Origin: Muribaculaceae bacterium
GTDB lineage: Bacteria; Bacteroidota; Bacteroidia; Bacteroidales; Muribaculaceae
Direction of reading: 5' to 3'
NCBI GenBank assembly: GCA_023666885.1
Contig: JAMPBB010000012.1
Location: 1-36,692 of the forward strand
DNA: 36,692 bases
This document shows, one piece after another, positions 1-8,208 of this stretch (position 1 is the first letter of the stretch; every line of letters starts with the position of its first letter). A program made the translations under genes and the position numbers. The notes beneath the pieces were generated by a model. That model saw nothing but the letters and a program-made list of their open reading frames with translations, had not been told where the DNA came from and did no database searches.

Positions 1-126
1 CAGAGTCAAGAACAAAGCGCACAAAGACGCTCTATTAAAATATGTCAGCAACCCCGCCCACATAGCCCTTTAGCTGCCTAGCCTTTCACCTGAGGCAACC
101 TTATCGGACTTCTGCATACAGGTATT
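1..126 (-). ncRNA. Candidate leftward RNA or long leader, runs off left edge
   Basis: A good Bacteroidetes -7 element (TAACTTTG on the minus strand, 133-140) faces leftward, and no reading frame of useful length follows it within the window. The predicted transcript would start near 126. It contains a hairpin with a 6-bp stem at about 14-33 (AGAGCG with CGCTTT) and a GCCT/AGGC hairpin near 79-94. It could be a stable small RNA (a 6S-like RNA is one possibility) or the 5' leader of a gene outside the window. I do not recognise the family; it lacks the 4.5S, tmRNA and RNase P signatures I know. The call is inference from promoter plus absence of coding. Confidence 0.3.
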
Positions 127-132
127 GCGTTG

Positions 133-140
133 CAAAGTTA
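133..140 (-). promoter_or_regulatory. Leftward -7 promoter element (TAACTTTG)
   Basis: The minus strand reads TAACTTTG, an exact match to the Bacteroidetes TAnnTTTG element. No clear TTG lies 19-21 nt upstream, so the -33 element is weak. The flanking DNA (141-240) is very AT-rich and otherwise empty. Confidence 0.45.
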
Positions 141-268
141 CAAAATATTTTTAGAAAATAATCTCATTGATAGAAATATAAATTTTATAATAATACGTTA
201 ATGTAACGAAATATGTTTATAAGCAGACGATTGATATTCAACACGCGAAAAATATGTCGGGGGTGGGG

Positions 269-299
269 TTGGGAATTATGGAGTATTGTTATATCTTTG
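269..299 (+). promoter_or_regulatory. Promoter of the beta-barrel gene
   Basis: TTG at 269-271 and TATCTTTG at 292-299 are separated by 20 nt, matching the TTTG-N19/21-TAnnTTTG pattern of the main Bacteroidetes sigma factor. Transcription would start near 306, about 45 nt before the ATG. A G-rich stretch (259-273) overlaps the -33 element. Confidence 0.65.
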
Positions 300-350
300 T
301 GGCCGGTAATAATAAATGTTTGATTCATATTAAAGGATGGTACTATTTAT

Positions 351-1028
351 ATGATTATGAACAGGATGAGGACGCTTGGATTAGTGGCGGCGATGGCGCT
401 GGGGACGGCGTTATACGGGGGCGCCGAGGAGAGGAAGGAGAGCAATTTTGAGTTCGGACATAACAGGGTGGAAGTGAGCGGGATGCTTACATCGACCGAT
501 TCGTGGCAGATGGAGGTGGGCTACCACTATATGATAAACAGGTATATAGGCGTAGGCGGGTCGTTTGGAGGCTGGAAGGTGTATTTCGAAGAGGGGTTTC
601 CGTCCGGAAAGAATTGGGATATAGAGAGTGACGACAATAAGCCTTATAATCTGTATCTGCGCCCGTCGGTGGTTCTGAAGTCGCCGGCATTGAAAGTGGG
701 GCAAGTGGATTTAGGGCTGTTTGCCGAGCCGGGAGTAATGATGAATGTGCCATATACGCGGGTGTCGATACGCCAATATACCACATGGCCGAATTATGAG
801 CCAAAATCGGTGAGCACATCCAAAGGGCAATGGTGCGCTGTGGATGTGCGGGCCGGTGTGTATGCCAACGTAGGGCCGTGCGGGATAAGCGCGGGATACA
901 TGATGTCGAATCTTGATGTGTACAGCCAGTATAGGCATCTGTCATACAACGGTATTCCGTTCAGCGAGTTTTATCCGCAGAAGTCGTTCATGCAAGGTGC
1001 ATATCTGACGCTTTCGTATTATTTCTGA
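351..1028 (+). CDS. Outer-membrane beta-barrel protein, function unknown
   Basis: The 225-residue protein has an N-terminal signal peptide (hydrophobic stretch to about residue 24). It continues as alternating polar/aromatic beta-strand segments and ends in YYF; a terminal aromatic residue is typical of proteins folded by the BAM complex. The size suggests an 8- to 10-stranded barrel. I see no enzyme motif. ATG codons at 351, 357 and 366 are all possible starts; the first is used here, and the signal peptide works with any of them. A consensus promoter lies just upstream. The gene is probably monocistronic or paired with the lipoprotein 84 nt downstream. The substrate or partner cannot be told from the sequence. 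Confidence 0.7.
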   Translation: MIMNRMRTLGLVAAMALGTALYGGAEERKESNFEFGHNRVEVSGMLTSTDSWQMEVGYHYMINRYIGVGGSFGGWKVYFEEGFPSGKNWDIESDDNKPYNLYLRPSVVLKSPALKVGQVDLGLFAEPGVMMNVPYTRVSIRQYTTWPNYEPKSVSTSKGQWCAVDVRAGVYANVGPCGISAGYMMSNLDVYSQYRHLSYNGIPFSEFYPQKSFMQGAYLTLSYYF

Positions 1029-1112
1029 CAGTAGCGCCCCAAGGGGTGCAGCGGGATAGAACTTAATGCATGGGGTAATTGTTTTATATTCAAACAAATT
1101 ACTCTATATGTT

Positions 1113-1676
1113 ATGAAAAAGATTTTATTAGGTTTAGCACTCGTTTCAGTTCTATTCAGTACGGCTTGTACGGGCCGGCAATCCCCTACCGCTGCTGCAC
1201 CGACTGCCTCAGACTCTACCAAGGAATATGCCTCGCTAAAGGAGGCTTATGACGCACTGTCTACACTCCCGAACATGACCATTGACACAACCGTAACGGA
1301 CTCAGTGGACGTGGTGAAAAATGACGTGATAGACGTGCAGGGCGTGGCCGCTGCTTACGGACTTGATTCGACCAAGATATATGAAACCGGCAATGCGATG
1401 TATGCGGTGCTTGACAGAGTGCCGTTAGCCGATATGATAAACGGGGCGAACAATGGACTTGTAAGCGCATTTATATATGCCTCCCCTATCGATTCAGTGC
1501 GTAATGAAATTCTGATAGCCACTGCATCAGGCTATAACGGAGCTGTAGTGGCGGTGTATGGCACTACTGACAATGCTACCGTATCGGCAATCAGAAATGC
1601 ACCGCTTACCATGCAGGGTGCTACATTGAATATAGCGTTAGGGAAGGGTGATTTCCTTATATCACTGACAGAATAG
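1113..1676 (+). CDS. Small lipoprotein, function unknown
   Basis: The 187-residue protein starts MKKILLGL and has a lipobox ending at Cys19 (FSTAC), so it should be lipid-anchored in the envelope. After a Ser/Thr/Ala-rich linker (about residues 20-36), the mature part is a mixed alpha/beta domain with many small residues and no catalytic motif that I recognise. It follows the beta-barrel gene by 84 nt; only a short GC-rich palindrome (1034-1049, no T-run) and AT-rich DNA lie between, and no clear TAnnTTTG is present, so co-transcription is possible. A hairpin with a GC-rich stem follows the gene and probably ends the unit. Confidence 0.75.
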   Translation: MKKILLGLALVSVLFSTACTGRQSPTAAAPTASDSTKEYASLKEAYDALSTLPNMTIDTTVTDSVDVVKNDVIDVQGVAAAYGLDSTKIYETGNAMYAVLDRVPLADMINGANNGLVSAFIYASPIDSVRNEILIATASGYNGAVVAVYGTTDNATVSAIRNAPLTMQGATLNIALGKGDFLISLTE

Positions 1677-1711
1677 CACTATGTAGACACAAAGGATATT
1701 ATGGTTTAGCA

Positions 1712-1750
1712 GGCCGCAGGAGACATGACTCTTGCGGCCCGGCTTATTTT
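1712..1750 (+). terminator. Hairpin terminator after the lipoprotein gene
   Basis: GGCCGCA (1712-1718) pairs with TGCGGCC (1733-1739) around a 14-nt loop, followed by a T-rich stretch within 1741-1753. It lies 36 nt past the lipoprotein stop codon. Confidence 0.6.
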
Positions 1751-1789
1751 ATTAGCGTTCCGGAAGTGGTGTATGTGGGATATTTTATA

Positions 1790-1797
1790 TATATTTG
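1790..1797 (+). promoter_or_regulatory. -7 promoter element of the GH109-like gene
   Basis: TATATTTG matches TAnnTTTG; no clear TTG is found at the expected -33 distance. Transcription would start near 1804, giving a leader of about 70 nt before the ATG at 1873. Confidence 0.5.
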
Positions 1798-1872
1798 TAG
1801 GTGAAAAGAATAATGATGAAGTGCAATATTAATTTCAACCAAATATAATACCACATTAACTACCTGATTTTT

Positions 1873-3531
1873 ATGAAGCTAAACAAATTATTGGCCGGCT
1901 TTCTTGCGGGAATAGCCGTGATGGGAACCGCTGTGTCAGCCGAGGCGCAGTCATTGTCACCGTCAACCAAGTGGCATTGGGACAAGGGCACCATAGTAGT
2001 TGACACTCCCGAGCGCGAACCGGGACAGCAGCATGCCTTAGGGCTTACAGTGCCGAAGATGGAAAAAGTGCGCGTGGCCTTCGTGGGCTTGGGAATGCGC
2101 GGCCCGGGTGCCGTAGAGCGATTCACATACATTCCCGGCGTAGAGATAGTGGCTCTGTGCGACTATGAGAAAGGCCGTGCCGAACGCTGCCAGAAGATAA
2201 TAGAAAAGGCCGGACTTATGCCCGCCGACATCTATTACGGTGAAAAAGGCTACGAGGATCTGTGCAAGCGTGATGACATAGACTTAGTGTACGTGGCCAC
2301 TGACTGGGACCATCATTTCCCCGTGGCGAAGTGCGCGCTCGAAAACGGCAAGAACACTGCCATAGAGGTGCCCTCGGCCATGAATCTGGAACAGTGCTGG
2401 GAACTCATCAACCTTTCAGAGAAGAATCGCAAGCACTGCATGATATTGGAAAACTGCTGCTATGACTGGTTTGAGTTAGATGCTCTGAACATGGCTCAGA
2501 AAGGTGTATTCGGCGAGGTGCTCCGCGCACAGGGCGCTTATATACACAACCTTGATCCGTTCTGGGCTTACTACTGGAGCAATCCGGAGAACGACCCTGA
2601 CAAGTTAGGCTGGCGCATGAAATACAATATGGAGAACCGTGGCGACGTATATGCCACACACGGACTCGGCCCGGTGGCTCAGGTGATGAACATACACCGT
2701 GGCGACCGCTTCAAGACGCTTACGGCCATGGACACGAAATCGGTACACGGCAAGGAATATGTAGAGGCCAAGACCGGCAAGCCGTGCCCTGAATACCGTA
2801 ACGGCGACCACACTACCACACTGATGCGTACGGAAAACGGCAAGGTGGTAGAGATACAGCACAACGTAATGAATCCGCAGCCCTACAACCGCCTGTATCA
2901 GCTCACCGGCACCAAGGGATTTGCCAACAAGTATCCCGTAGAGGGTATAGCCGTAGAGCCGGAGCAGCTCAAGGCTTCAGGCTACACTCCGAAGGTGGAC
3001 GACCTGTCATCGCACGGGTTCATGCCTAAGGCTGAAATGAACTCGCTGCGCGAACAATATCGCCACCCCATAATAAAGAAGTATGGCGAAATGGCTGAAA
3101 AGGTAGGCGGACACGGCGGTATGGACTTCTTCATGGATGCCCGAATGGTGTACTGTCTGCAAAACGGTCTGCCGTTAGATATGGATGTATATGACCTGGC
3201 TGAATGGTGCTCACTTGCCGAGCTCGGATCGCTGTCAATGGACAACAACAGTGCAGCAGTAGAGTTCCCTGACTTTACCCGCGGCCACTGGAATGACGTG
3301 AAGGGCTATGACCACGCATGGGCAGAACCTGCTGAAGAAGCAGCCGTAGAGGCTGCCGCCATGGCCTTTACCGATGCTCAGAAAGCTGCCGTGAAGGACA
3401 ACAATGTATGGCCTCTGTACAACGCTATGATGGCCGCTCCCGAGGGCAAGGCTCAGGATAAGGCCCGCAAAGCATATGACAAGGCTGTAGAAAAGGCCAA
3501 GAAGCAACTTGCCAAGGCTTCAAAGAAGTAA
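1873..3531 (+). CDS. Secreted Gfo/Idh/MocA-family protein, GH109-like glycosidase
   Basis: The 552-residue protein begins with a Sec-type signal peptide that ends at about residue 26 (SAEAQ). An NAD-binding Rossmann domain follows, with the glycine motif GLGMRG at residues 72-77 and the acidic end of beta-2 in LCDYEK. The C-terminal oxidoreductase domain carries the stretches ENCCYDWFE, GAYIHNLDP and GDVYATHGLGP, which I associate with glycoside hydrolase family 109 (NAD-dependent alpha-N-acetylgalactosaminidases). The last 65 residues or so are rich in Ala and Lys, probably helical, and look like an extension. The likely role is periplasmic or surface glycan trimming with bound NAD. Many GH109 proteins have twin-arginine signals; none is visible here. 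The substrate is not proven. Confidence 0.75.
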   Translation: MKLNKLLAGFLAGIAVMGTAVSAEAQSLSPSTKWHWDKGTIVVDTPEREPGQQHALGLTVPKMEKVRVAFVGLGMRGPGAVERFTYIPGVEIVALCDYEKGRAERCQKIIEKAGLMPADIYYGEKGYEDLCKRDDIDLVYVATDWDHHFPVAKCALENGKNTAIEVPSAMNLEQCWELINLSEKNRKHCMILENCCYDWFELDALNMAQKGVFGEVLRAQGAYIHNLDPFWAYYWSNPENDPDKLGWRMKYNMENRGDVYATHGLGPVAQVMNIHRGDRFKTLTAMDTKSVHGKEYVEAKTGKPCPEYRNGDHTTTLMRTENGKVVEIQHNVMNPQPYNRLYQLTGTKGFANKYPVEGIAVEPEQLKASGYTPKVDDLSSHGFMPKAEMNSLREQYRHPIIKKYGEMAEKVGGHGGMDFFMDARMVYCLQNGLPLDMDVYDLAEWCSLAELGSLSMDNNSAAVEFPDFTRGHWNDVKGYDHAWAEPAEEAAVEAAAMAFTDAQKAAVKDNNVWPLYNAMMAAPEGKAQDKARKAYDKAVEKAKKQLAKASKK

Positions 3532-3556
3532 CACAAGCCCGTAAGGGATAAACAAA

Positions 3557-3599
3557 CAGCCGCTGACGGATGCCCGATCAGCGGCTGCTTTCTTTTTTA
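3557..3599. terminator. Strong, probably bidirectional terminator
   Basis: A perfect 10-bp stem (3557-3566 with 3578-3587) around an 11-nt loop is followed on the plus strand by CTTTCTTTTTTA. On the minus strand the stem is followed by TTTGTTTA. It separates the GH109-like gene from the convergent lipoprotein gene ending at 3616. Confidence 0.85.
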
Positions 3600-3615
3600 T
3601 GGGAAGTGTGAATCT

Positions 3616-4461
3616 TTATTGAGCGGCGGATTGTGTGGTGTCATTCATGGTGCGGGCTGTCTGGTTACGCGCTACGGTAAGCGTCTTTTCAAGGCGAGCT
3701 TTGCGCACCTGAAGCAGCTTCATGTCAGTAAAGGCTTGTGCAGCTGTATATACTTGGGCTATGGCCCGTGTCTGATCAGGCGTCAATGATACGGTGGTCG
3801 GTTTGCCGCCAAGGAATGTGAGCGATGCCGGCTCACCGGAATGACGCGATATGAGGCTGCCTACGGAGTCACATTCTATCTGCATGAACGTGAGCACTTC
3901 CGAGCGGCCGGAGCGGTCCACACGCTCGCCATCGGACGGCAGGGTGGCGCTTGAGGCCGACTCCCCTGCTACAGTTACCGAAATGGCATTGCTGCGTGCT
4001 CCGGGGGCATTGACCGCTACCATATAGAACTGACCGTCAGGCGACATACGTGCATACAGCCCGGGGCGGCCATTGATGTCGGCAGGCTCGGTGCGCGATA
4101 CGTAGTATCCTTCAATGGAGTTACTTACGAAGCGCATATCACGGCTAAGCGAGTCGGCCAGCCAAGAAGTCACGGCTATAAGGCTATCGTTTTCGGTAAG
4201 TTCCCGTAGAGCCAACTGCTCAAGTATCTGAGGCTTGAGGTGCATGGCGGCCCGGCGCACGTCAAGCTCGCCGCGATACAGCGAATCTATTTCACCGATT
4301 ATGGCAAGCGCCCCGGAGTAATCGCCGGCCTCATACTTTTCACGGGCTTCAGCCACTCGCCGCTCCCCTGCCTGACGTGAGCTTTCCGAGCAACCGCCTA
4401 CAAGGCAGGCCGCTCCTATGAGAGCGCTTATTACAAATCCTTTAGTTACTTCTTGTAGCAT
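3616..4461 (-). CDS. Lipoprotein with helical repeat-like N-terminal half, function unknown
   Basis: The 281-residue protein has a signal peptide and lipobox (LVGGC, Cys24). Residues 30-110 are charged and helical and include AREKYEAGDYSGALAIIGEID, which resembles a TPR unit. The middle is beta-rich (about 120-215), and the C-terminal 50 residues are a predicted coiled coil. Its start overlaps the end of the Rel gene by 20 nt in another frame, so the two are probably co-transcribed and translationally coupled. That would place this envelope protein under the same promoter as (p)ppGpp synthesis. I do not recognise the family. Confidence 0.75.
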   Translation of the reverse strand: MLQEVTKGFVISALIGAACLVGGCSESSRQAGERRVAEAREKYEAGDYSGALAIIGEIDSLYRGELDVRRAAMHLKPQILEQLALRELTENDSLIAVTSWLADSLSRDMRFVSNSIEGYYVSRTEPADINGRPGLYARMSPDGQFYMVAVNAPGARSNAISVTVAGESASSATLPSDGERVDRSGRSEVLTFMQIECDSVGSLISRHSGEPASLTFLGGKPTTVSLTPDQTRAIAQVYTAAQAFTDMKLLQVRKARLEKTLTVARNQTARTMNDTTQSAAQ

Positions 4462-6646
4462 CTTTTACACCTTTAACGGTTTTGATTTTCTTGATAACAT
4501 TGTTAAGGGCCACCGTGTTGGCCACACCGAGTACAAGATGACCCTGGAATATGCCATCGTTGGACTGTATTTCAATACGGCGCAGATCCACGTCCTTCTC
4601 CTTATTAATAATGGATGTGATGTTGGTAACGATACCTATATCATCGTGGCCTACCACGCGGAGCGTAGCGGCAAACTGCGCACCGCTCTTGCCTGACCAG
4701 CGGGTGGTTATGACGCGATAAGGATAGCGCTCGCGGATATTGCGCGCGTTGGGACAGTCATCGCGGTGTATCTTTATAACACCTTCGGAGGATATGAAGC
4801 CGAATACCTTGTCGCCGTAAATAGGGTTGCAGCACTTGGCCAGCCGGTAATTGAGGCCTTTGACATTGTCGCCTATCACCAGAACATCAGAGCCGGACTC
4901 CCCTTCCTTTACATCCTGATTGAGGGTAAACTCCTCGGCGGAGCGGGCCTCGACAGCCGGAGCTGACTTGGCGTCGAATGCCTCGTAATCAGCTATCACA
5001 TCGTTTACGTCAAGGCGTTCGGAGGCTATCTCGCTATAAAACTCCGTGACGCTCTTGAAGCCGAGCTTCTTTATGACACGCATCAGCACTGACTCATCAA
5101 GCTCTATCTTGCGGTTCTTGAACCGGCGCTGAAGAAGCTCCTTGGCAAGCTCAGAGGCTTTGTTCTCGCGCTCTTTCAGCGTCTGGCGTATCTTACTGCG
5201 GGCCTTGGAGGTGACTACGAACGAGAGCCAATCCTGCTTCGGAGCCTGCGATGCGGAGGTGAGTATCTCCACGGTGTCGCCGCTCTTGAGCTTATAGTTG
5301 AGCTTGCGTGATTTGCCGTCGACCTTACCGCCCACGCATGTGCATCCGAGCTTGGAGTGGATGTTGAAGGCAAAGTCAAGTAGTGTGGCGCCTTTGGGGA
5401 GCTTGTAGAGGTCGCCCTTGGGGGTGAACACGAAAATTTCCTTATTGTAAAGGTCCATATCCATGTTCTTCATCAGCTCGAGCGGTCCGCTGTCGCCGGC
5501 CTCAAGGATGTCGCGCACGCGGTTCATCCAGGTGTCAAGATTGTTCTCGCTCTTGATGCCCTTGTATTTCCAGTGGGCGGCCACACCTTTTTCGGCTATC
5601 TCATCCATGCGGCGTGAGCGTATCTGCACTTCCACCCATTTCTTGTCAGGACCGGTGACGGTAGTGTGCAGCGACTCGTAACCGTTTGACTTGGGTATGG
5701 TGAGCCAGTCCTTGAATCGGGCCGGGTTAGGCTGATACATGTCGGCCACTATGGAATAGGCCAGCCAGCACTCCTTACGCTCGCGATCCTCCGGGGCATC
5801 AAGTATTATGCGTATGGCAAAGAGGTCGTATATATGGTCCACATCATTGTTCTGCTTCTTCATCTTGTTCCATATGGAATAGATGGACTTGGTACGACCC
5901 TTGATGTCAAACTTAAGCCCTTCACGCTCAAGGGCGGCCTTGACCGGCGCAATGAATGCGGCTATATAGGCGTCGCGGCTCTTCTTGGTTTCGTTGAGCT
6001 TACGCGCTATGCGGGTATATATGTCACGATTAGTATATTTTAGCGACATGTCCTCAAGCTCGCCTTTAATCTTATACAGCCCGAGCCTGTGCGCTATGGG
6101 TGCATACAGATAGCCTGCCTCTATGGCCACTTCCTTTACATGCTCTTCATCAGGATGGTGGTTTATGGCACGCATCAGCACAAGGCGGTTCATAATCATA
6201 ATGATTATGACGCGTATGTCCTGGGCGAATGTCATGAGGAGCTTGCTGAAGTTTTCATCGGCCAGCTTGGTCTGCTTCTCGTACAGGGTGGACACCTTGC
6301 GGAGGCCTTCAATGAGCTTGCCTACATCGCTGCCCCACTGCTCCACGGCCATGTCATGTGACAGGAGGCCGTTGTCAGACAGATTGTGTACCAATATGGC
6401 TATAATCATATGGCGGTCAGGGCTTATCATGTCACATAGCGCCTTGGCGGTGCGCATACTCATGATAATGGGGTGAAAGCCGAACCGATCACGGCTCAAT
6501 GCGCCACTGCCATACACATCACGTATAAGATGATGCAGCCTGTGTGCTTCGGCCGGGGAGAAAAGCGTGTTTGTGCCCCGTCGGATATCGCGGTAAAGGC
6601 TCAGGAGCTCATCACGCTCCTGCTTGGTAATGTTCAACTCTGCCAT
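4442..6646 (-). CDS. RelA/SpoT-family (p)ppGpp synthetase with degenerate hydrolase domain
   Basis: The 734-residue protein has the full long RSH layout: HD-like domain (about 25-200), synthetase domain (about 245-365), TGS domain (about 402-464), helical and conserved-Cys region (CC at 605-606, C631) and a C-terminal ACT domain (about 655-734). Synthetase motifs are intact: GRTKSIYSI, RFKDW (310-314), GYESLHT and EVQIR. The hydrolase motifs are not: the HDxxED signature reads HNLSDN (87-92), and the usual DRxHNMR reads NRLVLMR (153-159). It is therefore probably a synthetase only, with a second RSH enzyme elsewhere degrading (p)ppGpp. The start at 6646 (MAELN) is chosen because a longer frame reaching 6742 would include the promoter at 6669-6676. 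Confidence 0.93.
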   Translation of the reverse strand: MAELNITKQERDELLSLYRDIRRGTNTLFSPAEAHRLHHLIRDVYGSGALSRDRFGFHPIIMSMRTAKALCDMISPDRHMIIAILVHNLSDNGLLSHDMAVEQWGSDVGKLIEGLRKVSTLYEKQTKLADENFSKLLMTFAQDIRVIIIMIMNRLVLMRAINHHPDEEHVKEVAIEAGYLYAPIAHRLGLYKIKGELEDMSLKYTNRDIYTRIARKLNETKKSRDAYIAAFIAPVKAALEREGLKFDIKGRTKSIYSIWNKMKKQNNDVDHIYDLFAIRIILDAPEDRERKECWLAYSIVADMYQPNPARFKDWLTIPKSNGYESLHTTVTGPDKKWVEVQIRSRRMDEIAEKGVAAHWKYKGIKSENNLDTWMNRVRDILEAGDSGPLELMKNMDMDLYNKEIFVFTPKGDLYKLPKGATLLDFAFNIHSKLGCTCVGGKVDGKSRKLNYKLKSGDTVEILTSASQAPKQDWLSFVVTSKARSKIRQTLKERENKASELAKELLQRRFKNRKIELDESVLMRVIKKLGFKSVTEFYSEIASERLDVNDVIADYEAFDAKSAPAVEARSAEEFTLNQDVKEGESGSDVLVIGDNVKGLNYRLAKCCNPIYGDKVFGFISSEGVIKIHRDDCPNARNIRERYPYRVITTRWSGKSGAQFAATLRVVGHDDIGIVTNITSIINKEKDVDLRRIEIQSNDGIFQGHLVLGVANTVALNNVIKKIKTVKGVKDATRSN

Positions 6647-6668
6647 AGTTACATCAAATAAATCTATG

Positions 6669-6676
6669 CAAAGATA
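6669..6676 (-). promoter_or_regulatory. -7 promoter element of the Rel gene
   Basis: The minus strand reads TATCTTTG, an exact TAnnTTTG match. Transcription would start near 6662, about 16 nt before the ATG at 6646. This fixes the Rel start and makes the upstream in-frame ATG codons untranslated. The -33 element is weak. Confidence 0.6.
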
Positions 6677-6738
6677 CTTACTTTCGGCGTGTTTCGGTAC
6701 GGCTGACTGCACTAATTTTCTACAAAGGGCTGCGTTGC

Positions 6739-8196
6739 TCAATCCAAGAGTATGGCCTGCGTCTTGTCATATTCAAGTCCGGGCATCTGTGCGCCTACCG
6801 GAGCCCCTATGTACGTGGGGTCACAGATTACGAATTTGCGGCCATCTATCACAATGGCACTACCCGATACATCATCAGTGAAGCACACTGCCGTGGCGAG
6901 GTGTCCGGGATAGTACACGAGAGCCACGTCCAGCCCGAGAAGGTCACGTATCAAGCGGGAGAACAGTATGGAGCGGTCCTCACAGTCGCAATAAGGATAG
7001 TAGAGGGTTTCCTCGGCAAAGAAGGCGCGGTCATGGCCCCACACCTTGTCATCGTACTCATACACGAATCCGGTCTGCACCCAGTTGAGCAACTTATTGG
7101 CGGCCATGGCTTCTGAACTGCCTTCAATGGCCTTTCTAAGCGCGGGATATATGGCGTCGCGGCTCTTTTGTGCCAGTGGCGTGTTGGCATACATGGCCCA
7201 TCGGGTCATGACATTTCCGACAAGAGTCGATGAGGGATAGCTGTCAAAGAATTCAATCAGATTTAACGGCGTGCGGGACTGTACGGTTACATCACTGTAA
7301 TTCTGTGACTTTATGGTTCGGGCCTGTGAAAGCTCACCGCCCAAGAGCTGTTCGGACGGTATGAGGAGCGACATGGGCGCCTCGCCTTCAAAGGCAGCAT
7401 TACATATCTGCACCGTCATGGAATGACTGCCGTATGGATAAAATTTGGTGCCATCGATGGTAAAATATCCCTTGTCATATATCAGGTGATCACTGCCGTA
7501 TAGCATCAAGAGGCTATTGCCGTCAACGGCAAGGCGCATCTGATAGCCCGACTGGCAATAAAGGAATGCCATAAGCATGGTGGCACTGTTGCGGTCAGAG
7601 CAGAGTGTGAAGCATAGCGAGTCAAGGAACTTCAGGTAGGCCCAGTCACAAAGATTCATGGCTATACGGGCTTCCAGGCAGTCACGGATAGTGTTGTTCA
7701 TCCCGTTATCGGCAAGCGCCTGCCACATGCGGGCTATAGCGGCTGCTGACACGTCAGGGAGCGTAATGTCCACTGCCACAGGTATGCGTACAGTCACTGG
7801 CGAGCTGTAGAACAGAAATTCGTGCCTCTTATCATCATCATCGGGCACTTCCTTGACCGGCTCTACAGGAAGCGGCTGCGGCTTGGGGTCGAGTACAGGT
7901 ATGGGGACCACCGGGACCGGAGCTACTACTACCGGATCAAGCTTTTCATCCTTAACATAAGGCTTGGGCGGTATGGGAGCAAGCTCCGGAGGCCGCGGCA
8001 TAGGGGCTTTGCCGTCGAACCACTGCCATGCATCTTTAAGATGCTGTACATAAGTGTCGTTACACTGTTTTCTGAATGACAGATATTCAGCTTTGGCTTT
8101 TTCCTTGAAGCTCTTATATTTATCTTCAAAATCATCGGCCACAGCCATGATCGAACATGACAGGATGCAAGCAATGAGAAGCGATATGCGGTACAT
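6739..8196 (-). CDS. Secreted transglutaminase-like cysteine protein with proline-rich linker
   Basis: The 485-residue protein has a signal peptide (about 1-20), then a short charged helical segment. A proline/valine-rich spacer (about 65-118) follows, then a long middle domain (125-350) that I do not recognise. The C-terminal domain fits the transglutaminase-like fold: CDCEDRS gives the candidate nucleophile Cys405, GHLATAV gives His432 and CDPTY gives Asp459, in the right order and spacing for a Cys-His-Asp triad. Members of this superfamily act as proteases, amidases or cross-linkers; the substrate is unknown. The gene starts 12 nt after the DUF4384-type gene, so they are probably one transcription unit. 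It ends just upstream of the Rel promoter. Confidence 0.72.
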   Translation of the reverse strand: MYRISLLIACILSCSIMAVADDFEDKYKSFKEKAKAEYLSFRKQCNDTYVQHLKDAWQWFDGKAPMPRPPELAPIPPKPYVKDEKLDPVVVAPVPVVPIPVLDPKPQPLPVEPVKEVPDDDDKRHEFLFYSSPVTVRIPVAVDITLPDVSAAAIARMWQALADNGMNNTIRDCLEARIAMNLCDWAYLKFLDSLCFTLCSDRNSATMLMAFLYCQSGYQMRLAVDGNSLLMLYGSDHLIYDKGYFTIDGTKFYPYGSHSMTVQICNAAFEGEAPMSLLIPSEQLLGGELSQARTIKSQNYSDVTVQSRTPLNLIEFFDSYPSSTLVGNVMTRWAMYANTPLAQKSRDAIYPALRKAIEGSSEAMAANKLLNWVQTGFVYEYDDKVWGHDRAFFAEETLYYPYCDCEDRSILFSRLIRDLLGLDVALVYYPGHLATAVCFTDDVSGSAIVIDGRKFVICDPTYIGAPVGAQMPGLEYDKTQAILLD

Positions 8197-8208
8197 ATAT
8201 GCGGCAAG

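Noticed and set aside
254..451. Small open frame overlapping the start of the beta-barrel gene
   Set aside because: It covers the promoter and reads through the signal-peptide region in another frame; no sign of coding.
6647..6742. N-terminal extension of the Rel protein (32 codons)
   Set aside because: The promoter -7 element at 6669-6676 lies inside it and the residues do not resemble RSH proteins.
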